The position numbers were made by a program, and so were the translations under genes. From the NCBI GenBank assembly GCA_002919115.1, contig PKER01000369.1, forward strand, positions 1-6,917: 6,917 bases of DNA, in the 5' to 3' direction. A model generated the notes under the pieces. That model saw nothing but the letters and a program-made list of their open reading frames with translations, ran no database searches and was not told the DNA's origin. Positions within the stretch are counted from its first letter, which is position 1. Each line of letters begins with the position of its first letter. The stretch comes from a bacterium (GTDB lineage Bacteria; Actinomycetota; Thermoleophilia; Solirubrobacterales; 70-9). Positions 1 through 5,328 of this stretch are shown here, piece after piece.

Positions 1-222
1 GACGACGCGCTCGCGGCGATCGCCGAGCGCAGCCGCCGCGTGGCGGCGATCGAGGAGCGGATCGCGACGATCGAGCAGGAGGCCACCACGGCCCTCGAGC
101 GCACGCAGAAGACCGCGGAGCTCGAGGCGCGGCTGCGCGAGGCGCTGCGCGCGGAGGCCGAGGTCGCGGAGCGCCTGATCCACGCCGAGCAGCGCCTGCT
201 CGAGCTGGCGAGCGATAGCTAA
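1..222 (+). CDS. C-terminal end of a coiled-coil protein (partial, 5' end outside window)
   Basis: The frame is open from the first base and ends with TAA at 220-222, giving the last 73 residues of a longer protein. The sequence is almost entirely Ala, Glu, Arg and Leu/Ile, with hydrophobic residues at 3/4 spacing (for example IEERIATIEQEA and LEARLREALRAEAEVAERL), which is typical of a long alpha-helical coiled coil. It contains no cysteines, no catalytic motif and no membrane segment. A GTG at 40 could be read as a start, but the same frame and composition continue upstream of it, so I treat the gene as truncated by the window edge. Function cannot be assigned from this piece; coiled coils of this kind occur in structural, chromosome-organising and scaffolding proteins. 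The heptad-repeat element begins two bases after its stop codon. Confidence 0.75.
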   Translation, partial: DDALAAIAERSRRVAAIEERIATIEQEATTALERTQKTAELEARLREALRAEAEVAERLIHAEQRLLELASDS

Positions 223-223
223 A

Positions 224-291
224 GCTTCCAGCTGCCAGCTTCCAGCTACCAGCTTCCAGTCTTTGGCGGCTGGCCGCTGGCAGCTGGCCGC
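224..291. repeat. Heptanucleotide inverted-repeat element 1 (five + four 7-mers)
   Basis: Five uninterrupted 7-base units of the form GCTNCCA occupy 224-258 (fourth base T, G, T, A, T in order). After the spacer GTCTT (259-263), four units TGGCNGC occupy 264-291 (fifth base G, C, A, C). TGGCNGC is close to the reverse complement of GCTNCCA, so the block is an inverted repeat of tandem 7-mers. Folding about the spacer pairs the units at 5, 5, 6 and 6 of 7 positions, giving a long imperfect hairpin of about 28 bp. It lies between the stop of the coiled-coil gene and dnaE. It has no T-tract, so it is not a classical intrinsic terminator. A related element is at 4306-4402. Confidence 0.85.
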
Positions 292-292
292 T

Positions 293-313
293 GATCCCGC
301 AATTTGCGGGATC
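293..313. repeat. Perfect 10-bp-arm palindrome upstream of dnaE
   Basis: The arms GATCCCGCAA (293-302) and TTGCGGGATC (304-313) are exact reverse complements around a single central T at 303. It adjoins the right end of heptad element 1 and lies 42 bases before the chosen dnaE GTG. As RNA it would form an 8-bp GC-rich stem with the 5-base loop AATTT. As DNA it is an ideal two-fold site for a dimeric regulator. No run of T follows, so terminator activity on its own is doubtful. Binding partner and function are unknown. Confidence 0.7.
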
Positions 314-340
314 GGCGCCTTCGGCATCCGGAGCCGTTGC

Positions 341-346
341 CAAGAT
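341..346 (+). promoter_or_regulatory. Weak candidate -10 hexamer for dnaE (CAAGAT)
   Basis: CAAGAT has the two most conserved -10 positions (A at 2, T at 6) but lacks the first T. It ends 8 bases before GTG 355, the same geometry as the clearer hexamers before gltX and the cysteine-rich gene, so a transcript would begin at or within two bases of the GTG. I found no well-placed Shine-Dalgarno sequence for dnaE; the nearest purine core, GGAG at 330-333, is 21 bases from GTG 355. This is a guess supported by position more than by sequence. Confidence 0.25.
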
Positions 347-354
347 CAGTGCCC

Positions 355-3300
355 GTGAGCGGAGCCGTCGCACACCTGCACGTCCACAGCGAGTACTCGC
401 TGCTCGACGGCGCGTGCAAGATCGACAAGATGGCCGAGCGCGCCGCCGAGCTCGGCATGCCCGCGCTGGGTCTCACCGACCACGGCGTGATGAACGGCGC
501 CATCGAGCACTACAAGGCCTGCAAGGCGCAGGGGATCAAGCCGATCATCGGCATCGAGGCCTACCTGGTCGACGACCGCCGCGCGGCCGACCGGCGCGCC
601 GAGCGCAACCACCTGACCCTGCTCGCCGCCAGCGATCAGGGCTTCCGCAACCTCGTCAAGCTCAGCTCGGCGGGCTTCCTCGAGGGCTTCGGGCGCGGCA
701 AGGCGAACGTCGACATGGAGCTCCTCGACCGCTACTCCGAGGGCGTGATCGCGCTCACCGGCTGCCTGCAGTCGCGCTTCTGCCGGCGCCTCGTGGAGGA
801 CCGGCCCCAGGATGCCCGCGCCCACCTGGACGACCTGATCCAGGTCTTCGGCGCCGACAACGTCTACATGGAGATCCAGGTCAACGGGATCCCCGAGCAG
901 GACAAGGCGAACGAGGGCATCGTCAAGTTCGCGCGCGAGGTGGGCCGCCCGCTCGTCGCCACCGGCGACGTGCACTACCTGCGCCGCGAGGACTACGACC
1001 ACCACGCGGCGCTGCTCTGCGTGCAGACGAAGTCCACGCTCGAGAACCCGAAGCTGCGCTTCGACACCAACGAGTTCTATTTGAAGAGCTACGACGAGAT
1101 GGTCAAGGACTTCGCCCCGTGGCCGGAGGCGGTCCCGATGACCATCGAGATCGCGGAGCGCTGCTCGACGGAGATCGAGCTCGGCAAGCTCCTGCTCCCG
1201 CGCTTCCCGACCCCCGACGGCGAGGAGCCCAAGGACATGCTGCGCCGGCTCGCGATCGAGGGGCTCAAGAAGCGCTACGGCGACCCGATCCCGGCGAAGG
1301 CGATGGAGCGCCTGGAGTTCGAGCTCGGCGTGATCGGCGAGATGGGCTTCGACTCCTACTTCCTGATCGTCTGGGACTTCGTCAAGTACGCGAAGGAGAA
1401 CGGGATCGCGGTCGGCCCGGGCCGCGGCTCGGCGGCGGGCTCGATCGTCGCCTACGCGCTCAACATCACCGAGCTCGACCCGCTCGCCCACGACCTGCTC
1501 TTCGAGCGCTTCCTCAACCCGGCGCGCAAGTCGATGCCGGACATCGACATCGACTTCTCGGTCCGCGGCCGCGAGCGCGTGATGCGCTACGTGCAGGAGA
1601 AGTACGGGCGCGAGTCGGTCGCGCAGATCATCACCTTCGGCAAGATGGCGCCCCGGGCCGCCACGCGCGACGCCGCGCGCGTGCTCGGCTTCGACTACGC
1701 GACCGGCGACCGGATCGCGAAGCTGATCCCCGAGCCGATCATGGGCCGCCCGCCGAGCTTCGACGACTGCCTGAAGCCCGGCGAGGAGCTCCGCCAGGCG
1801 GTCGACTCCGACCCCAACGCGGCGAAGATCGTCGAGGTCGCCAAGGGCCTGGAGGGCAAGGTCCGCAACCACTCGATCCACGCGGCCGCGGTGGTGATCG
1901 CGGACCGGCCGCTCGACGAGATCGTGCCGCTGCAGCTCGCCGAGGACCGCACGACGCCGGCCGAGCGCAACGGCGAGGGCAAGCTCGAGCGCAACTTCAA
2001 GATCGTCACCCAGTACTCGATGGGCCCGATCGAGGAGATCGGCCTGCTCAAGATGGACTTCCTCGGCCTGCGCAACCTCGACGTGATCGAGGACGCGGTC
2101 GACATCATCAAGCGCTCGCGCGGCGTCGAGATCGACATCGACAAGATCCCGCTCGACGACCGCAAGACCTACGAGATGCTGGCGCGCGGCGACTCGGTGG
2201 GCGTGTTCCAGCTGGAGTCCGAGGGCATGCAGCAGGCCCTGCGCCAGATCCGCCCGACCGAGTTCAACGACATCGTCGCGATCGGCGCGCTGTACCGCCC
2301 CGGCGCGATGCGCTTCATCCCCGACTACGCGCGCGGCAAGCGCGACCCCTCGTCCGTCACCTACCCCGACGAGCGGCTGCGGCCGATCACCGAGGAGACC
2401 TACGGCTGCGTCATCTACCAGGAGCAGCTCATGGAGATCTCCAAGCAGCTCGCCGGGTTCACGCCGGCCGAGGCGGACGACCTGCGCAAGGCGGTCGGCA
2501 AGAAGAAGCGCGACCTGATGGCGACCATGAAGGACAAGTTCCTCGAGGGCTGCGCGGCCTCGGGGACGGACCCCCGCGTCGCCGACGACCTGTGGTCGCT
2601 GATGACCGCGGCGGCGGACTACTCGTTCAACAAGTCGCACGCCGCCTGCTACGCGCTGATCGCCTACCGCACGGCGTACCTCAAGGCGAACTTCCCGGCC
2701 GAGTACATGGCCGCGGTGATCTCGTCGGTCATGTCGACGAAGGACAAGGTGCCGTTCTTCGTCAACCGCTGCGCGGAGATGGGCATCGAGGTGCTGCCGC
2801 CGGACGTCAACTCGTCCGACCACGGGTTCAAGGTCATCGGCAACTCGATCCGCTTCGGCCTCGACGCGGTGAAGAACGTCGGCTACCAGGCGGTCGAGGC
2901 GATCCTCGAGAGCCGCGAGGCCGACGGGCCCTTCGAGTCGATCTGGGACTTCTGCGACCGCGTCGACGCGCGCGCGGTCAACAAGCGCGCGATCGAATGC
3001 CTGATCAAGTGCGGCGCGTTCGACTCCACCGGCGACACCCGCAAGGGGATGCTCGAGGTGCTCCCGCAGGCGCAGGCCTCGGGCCAGAAGGCGCAGGAGG
3101 ACGCGATGCGCGGGCAGGCGTCGATCTTCGACCTCGGCGGCGGGGGGCAGCAGGAGGGGCCGGCCCCGTTCGCCACGCAGCGCCCCCCGGTGCCGGGCGA
3201 GGAGTTCGAGCAGCGCGAGCTGCTCGCGCTCGAGAAGGAGACGCTGGGCACGTTCCTCTCCTCGCACCCGCTGAGCGAGGTGCGCGACGCGCTGCGCGCC

Positions 3301-3870
3301 GCGGTGGACTGCTCGCTGGCCGAGGTGGCCAACAAGCAGGACGGCGCCTGGGTCACGGTCGGCGGGATCGTGGCCGAGGCCAAGAAGGTGCGTACGCGCA
3401 GCGGCGCCTACGTGATGTTCGCCCGCCTCGACGACCTCGAGGGCCAGGTCGAGCTGTTCGTCCGGGACGCGGCCGGCGAGGCCGCGCAGGCGATCGAGGT
3501 CGACAAGGTGATCACCGTCCGCGGCCGCGTGGACCACAAGGGCCGCGGCGACACGAGCGTCGTCGTGCACGAGGCCGAGCCGTTCGAGCCCGACGAGGAC
3601 GAGGTCGCCCGGGCGCGAGCGGCGGCGAAGGCGGCGCGTCGGCAGCCGCTCGTGCTGCGCGTCGACGCCGCGCAGGTGCACGCGGAGCTCATCGACGAGC
3701 TCAAGCACCTCTTCGAGGCGCACCCCGGAAACGCCGAGGTGAGGCTCGAGATGATCACCCGGCAGGGGCTGCGCAAGCTGCGGTTCGGCGACGACTACCG
3801 CGTCGACGACACGCCCGGCCTGCGCGCTGAACTCGACCACCTCCTCGGGCCGAAAGCGCTAGCCGCCTGA
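355..3870 (+). CDS. dnaE: DNA polymerase III subunit alpha, DnaE1 type
   Basis: This is the catalytic subunit of the replicative chromosomal DNA polymerase, 1171 aa, full length for the family. Domains in order: an N-terminal PHP domain (about 5-280) with all nine expected metal ligands, H9, H11, D18, H43, E68, H86, C137, D205 and H207; the polymerase core with GPGRGSAAGS (354-363), PDIDIDF carrying catalytic D396 and D398, and KMDFLGL carrying D568; ALYRPGAM (645-652), where most relatives have ALYRPGPM; a helix-hairpin-helix stretch (868-890); a clamp-binding motif QASIFDL (921-927) followed by a Gly/Gln-rich linker; an OB fold from about 1000; and a C-terminal domain. The intact PHP site and clamp motif indicate a replicative DnaE1 rather than the mutagenic DnaE2, and a PHP domain able to proofread. 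Start: GTG 355 puts the family's HLHVHSEYSLLDG at residue 7. GTG 349 is an in-frame alternative; a TTG at 304 lies inside the palindrome and is unlikely. No intein or frameshift is seen. Confidence 0.97.
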   Translation: MSGAVAHLHVHSEYSLLDGACKIDKMAERAAELGMPALGLTDHGVMNGAIEHYKACKAQGIKPIIGIEAYLVDDRRAADRRAERNHLTLLAASDQGFRNLVKLSSAGFLEGFGRGKANVDMELLDRYSEGVIALTGCLQSRFCRRLVEDRPQDARAHLDDLIQVFGADNVYMEIQVNGIPEQDKANEGIVKFAREVGRPLVATGDVHYLRREDYDHHAALLCVQTKSTLENPKLRFDTNEFYLKSYDEMVKDFAPWPEAVPMTIEIAERCSTEIELGKLLLPRFPTPDGEEPKDMLRRLAIEGLKKRYGDPIPAKAMERLEFELGVIGEMGFDSYFLIVWDFVKYAKENGIAVGPGRGSAAGSIVAYALNITELDPLAHDLLFERFLNPARKSMPDIDIDFSVRGRERVMRYVQEKYGRESVAQIITFGKMAPRAATRDAARVLGFDYATGDRIAKLIPEPIMGRPPSFDDCLKPGEELRQAVDSDPNAAKIVEVAKGLEGKVRNHSIHAAAVVIADRPLDEIVPLQLAEDRTTPAERNGEGKLERNFKIVTQYSMGPIEEIGLLKMDFLGLRNLDVIEDAVDIIKRSRGVEIDIDKIPLDDRKTYEMLARGDSVGVFQLESEGMQQALRQIRPTEFNDIVAIGALYRPGAMRFIPDYARGKRDPSSVTYPDERLRPITEETYGCVIYQEQLMEISKQLAGFTPAEADDLRKAVGKKKRDLMATMKDKFLEGCAASGTDPRVADDLWSLMTAAADYSFNKSHAACYALIAYRTAYLKANFPAEYMAAVISSVMSTKDKVPFFVNRCAEMGIEVLPPDVNSSDHGFKVIGNSIRFGLDAVKNVGYQAVEAILESREADGPFESIWDFCDRVDARAVNKRAIECLIKCGAFDSTGDTRKGMLEVLPQAQASGQKAQEDAMRGQASIFDLGGGGQQEGPAPFATQRPPVPGEEFEQRELLALEKETLGTFLSSHPLSEVRDALRAAVDCSLAEVANKQDGAWVTVGGIVAEAKKVRTRSGAYVMFARLDDLEGQVELFVRDAAGEAAQAIEVDKVITVRGRVDHKGRGDTSVVVHEAEPFEPDEDEVARARAAAKAARRQPLVLRVDAAQVHAELIDELKHLFEAHPGNAEVRLEMITRQGLRKLRFGDDYRVDDTPGLRAELDHLLGPKALAA

Positions 3871-3883
3871 CGGCGACGGCGCT

Positions 3884-3889
3884 TAGACT
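3884..3889 (+). promoter_or_regulatory. -10 hexamer TAGACT for the cysteine-rich gene
   Basis: TAGACT fits the TANNNT consensus and ends six bases before ATG 3896. With the usual seven-base distance from hexamer to first nucleotide, transcription would begin on the A of the ATG, giving a leaderless mRNA. There is no Shine-Dalgarno sequence in the 25-base gap after dnaE. No convincing -35 box is visible about 17 bases upstream, which would fall in the last codons of dnaE. Confidence 0.55.
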
Positions 3890-3895
3890 GCAGTA

Positions 3896-4300
3896 ATGGC
3901 GCTCGGACAGCGCAGTGGTGAGACCGTCCGGCACGGCGAGTGCCGTCGCTGCCGGACCTTCTGCGACAAGCTCGTGGAGGTCCGCGGCTGCATCGAGATG
4001 CGCTGCCCGAACCTCTACGCCTACGAGGACCACCTCACCGGCAACCGCTACATGGGCTGCGTGCGCAAGGTCTTCCGGGCCGAGATCGACGTCGAGGCCT
4101 TCGAGCTCGCCGAGCGCAACGGCGGCTACGGCGGGATCAAGATGACCGGCCGCCCGCTGCCGCACTGCCAGTTCCGCGTGGAGCCCTGCTACGAGGGCAC
4201 GGGCGCGGCGTACGAGTGCGTGAACCCGCGGTTCTTCGATTGCACTGACGAGGGTCCTGAGGGGATTCGGGCGTTCGATCTGCGCGACGCGCTCGGGTAG
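3896..4300 (+). CDS. Cysteine-rich small protein of unknown function, probable metal-binding
   Basis: I do not recognise this 134-aa protein. It has ten cysteines (C16, C19, C23, C32, C37, C55, C91, C98, C108, C116) plus H13, H46 and H90. The first group reads H-x2-C-x2-C-x3-C, followed by C-x4-C, a pattern suited to zinc or an iron-sulfur cluster. The second half has C-x6-C-x9-C-x7-C. A short similarity between the halves (G-N-R-Y-M-G-C-V against G-A-A-Y-E-C-V) hints at two related modules, but it is weak. There is no signal peptide or membrane segment, so a cytoplasmic location is likely and structural disulfides less so. Codon use matches the neighbours and rival frames are worse, so the gene looks real. 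It follows dnaE by 25 bases but has its own TAGACT hexamer, so a functional tie to replication is only a guess. ATG 3896 is chosen for its fit to the leaderless promoter. Confidence 0.85.
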   Translation: MALGQRSGETVRHGECRRCRTFCDKLVEVRGCIEMRCPNLYAYEDHLTGNRYMGCVRKVFRAEIDVEAFELAERNGGYGGIKMTGRPLPHCQFRVEPCYEGTGAAYECVNPRFFDCTDEGPEGIRAFDLRDALG

Positions 4301-4305
4301 CGACT

Positions 4306-4402
4306 AGCTGCCAGCTCCCAGCCACCAGCTTCCAGCCGTCTGCGATCCGCAGGCGATTGGGGCGCCCGGAACGTTTGCGCGACGGGCTGGCAGCTGGCAG
4401 CT
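4306..4402. repeat. Heptanucleotide inverted-repeat element 2 in the convergent gap
   Basis: Four 7-base units GCTGCCA, GCTCCCA, GCCACCA and GCTTCCA run through 4307-4334. Two inverted units, both TGGCAGC, lie at 4388-4401. The outer arms 4306-4323 and 4385-4402 pair at 17 of 18 positions, with one C-C mismatch. The 61-base loop contains a small perfect hairpin, CTGCG-ATC-CGCAG (4340-4352). The element fills the gap between the stop of the cysteine-rich gene (4300) and the nfo stop codon (4408-4410), where both transcripts converge. It shares unit sequence, orientation and the right-end GCTGAT with element 1. It might block read-through from both sides, but there is no T-tract. Confidence 0.85.
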
Positions 4403-4407
4403 GATGT

Positions 4408-5274
4408 CTAGCCGCCCTTGCGAGCTTCCAACCCGCTTTCGCGCAACCGCTTCGTTTTCTCAACCTCGGCGCGGTCGGGGCCCTTGCGCTCCGGCCCCGG
4501 CGTCTCCAGCAGTGCGGGGAGGCCCTCGAAGCGCGGCTCGGAGAGGAAGACGGAGATCACCTCGTCGCCCATCTCGCCCTCACCGATGTTCGCGTGCTGG
4601 TCGCGCTTGCCGCCGAACGGGATGCGCGAGTCGTTCACGTGCAGGCAGCGCAGCCGCTCGAGCCCGACCTTGGCGTCGAACTCGTCGATCACGGCCGCGA
4701 GGCCCTCGGCGGTGCGGATGTCGAAGCCCCAGGCGAAGAGGTGGCACGAGTCGAGGCACACGCCGAGGCGCTCGGAGCCGCCGGCGAGCTCGATCAGCTC
4801 GGCGAGCTCGTCGAAGTCCTGGCCCAGCGGGCCGTTCGTGCCCGCGGTGTTCTCGAGCAGGACCGGGGTGGTCTCGCTCTCGGCGAGCGCCTCGCGGATC
4901 GCCTCGCCGGCGCGCTTCATCGACGGCTCGTGCGGCTCGCCCTTGCGCGCCCCCGCGTGCAGGACGACGCCGTCGGCGCCGATCCCGTCGCCCACGCGCA
5001 GCGCGTGGGTGAGCGCGGCGATCGACTTCGAGCGGATCTCGGGCTCCTTGGACGCGCAGTTGATCAGGTAGACCGCGTGGATCACCACCGACTCGAGCGG
5101 AGAGGCCGCGAATGCCTCGTGGAAGGCCTCGAAGTCGCTCGGCGTGTAGTTGGTGGGGCGCCACGCCCGCGGGCTCTGGGGGAAGATCTGGATCGCGTCC
5201 GAGCCCGTCTCCACGCCGCGCTCGACGGCCTTGGTCAGGCCGCCCGCGGTCGAGACATGTGCGCCGATCAGCAT
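4408..5274 (-). CDS. nfo: Endonuclease IV (AP endonuclease)
   Basis: This enzyme cuts DNA 5' to abasic sites and removes blocked 3' ends in base-excision repair. The 288-aa protein is a complete AP endonuclease 2 TIM barrel, close to the usual length of about 280. All nine trinuclear-zinc ligands are present and match E. coli Nfo with an offset of only three to four residues: H66, H106, E141, D175, H178, H212, D225, H227 and E257. Recognisable blocks are MLIGAHVSTAGG at the start, VLLENTAG, LDSCHLFAWG, LHVNDS and the DQHANIGEG segment. The ATG at 5274 gives the family's usual N-terminus. The gene is divergent from gltX, with 54 bases between starts, and convergent with the cysteine-rich gene. 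The last approx. 25 residues are Lys/Arg/Glu-rich and probably a flexible tail. Function is secure from the complete active site. Confidence 0.97.
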   Translation of the reverse strand: MLIGAHVSTAGGLTKAVERGVETGSDAIQIFPQSPRAWRPTNYTPSDFEAFHEAFAASPLESVVIHAVYLINCASKEPEIRSKSIAALTHALRVGDGIGADGVVLHAGARKGEPHEPSMKRAGEAIREALAESETTPVLLENTAGTNGPLGQDFDELAELIELAGGSERLGVCLDSCHLFAWGFDIRTAEGLAAVIDEFDAKVGLERLRCLHVNDSRIPFGGKRDQHANIGEGEMGDEVISVFLSEPRFEGLPALLETPGPERKGPDRAEVEKTKRLRESGLEARKGG

Positions 5275-5284
5275 TCGGCGCGCC

Positions 5285-5290
5285 AGCTTA
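5285..5290 (-). promoter_or_regulatory. Candidate -10 hexamer TAAGCT for nfo
   Basis: Read on the minus strand, TAAGCT (5290 to 5285) fits TANNNT and ends ten bases before ATG 5274. Transcription starting about seven bases beyond the hexamer would give a leader of only a few nucleotides, too short for a Shine-Dalgarno sequence, and none is seen. No clear -35 box is present; that position is taken by the dyad at 5294-5310. Confidence 0.4.
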
Positions 5291-5293
5291 GCC

Positions 5294-5310
5294 GAGCTCC
5301 GCGGGAGCTC
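5294..5310. promoter_or_regulatory. Dyad between divergent nfo and gltX promoters (possible operator)
   Basis: GAGCTCC (5294-5300) and GGAGCTC (5304-5310) are exact inverted repeats around GCG. The dyad sits between the two outward-facing -10 hexamers (5285-5290 minus, 5315-5320 plus), within about 4 bases of each, so a bound protein would cover the upstream part of both promoters. It does not match the actinobacterial LexA box (GAAC-N4-GTTC). A regulatory role is inferred from symmetry and position only; GC-rich palindromes of this size also occur by chance. Confidence 0.4.
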
Positions 5311-5314
5311 CCAC

Positions 5315-5320
5315 TAGATT
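5315..5320 (+). promoter_or_regulatory. -10 hexamer TAGATT for gltX
   Basis: TAGATT fits TANNNT and ends eight bases before ATG 5329, so the predicted transcript starts within a base or two of the ATG. It differs from the TAGACT before the cysteine-rich gene at one position and sits at nearly the same distance. No Shine-Dalgarno sequence lies between it and the start. Confidence 0.55.
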
Positions 5321-5328
5321 GAGCCGGC

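Noticed and set aside
224..291. CRISPR array
   Set aside because: The repeat unit is only 7 bases with no spacers, and the second half is inverted; no cas genes are present.
304..354. TTG 304 as the dnaE start
   Set aside because: It would add 17 Arg/Pro-rich residues not expected in DnaE, has no ribosome binding site, and lies within the palindrome; GTG 355 (or 349) fits the family N-terminus.
414..3830. A 1138-aa plus-strand frame overlapping dnaE
   Set aside because: It is an Arg/Gly/Ala/Pro-rich shadow frame of dnaE with no recognisable motifs.
346..3840. A 1164-aa open frame on the minus strand opposite dnaE
   Set aside because: It is a product of GC-rich codon bias in dnaE: the translation is mostly Arg, Ala, Leu, Val, Asp and His in low-complexity runs, with no domain motif, whereas the plus-strand frame carries every DnaE motif.
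3871..3895. dnaE and the cysteine-rich gene as one simple operon
   Set aside because: The gap is short, but a TAGACT hexamer at leaderless distance from the ATG argues for a separate promoter; read-through cannot be excluded.
4306..4402. Classical Rho-independent terminator or tRNA-like fold
   Set aside because: The stem is long and GC-rich but no T-tract follows on either strand, and the loop has no tRNA arms; kept as a structured repeat only.
5294..5310. LexA (SOS) box controlling nfo
   Set aside because: The dyad GAGCTCC-GCG-GGAGCTC does not match the actinobacterial GAAC-N4-GTTC core.
4594..5322. A 242-aa plus-strand frame opposite nfo
   Set aside because: It is antisense to a complete endonuclease IV gene with all nine ligands and has only shadow-type composition.
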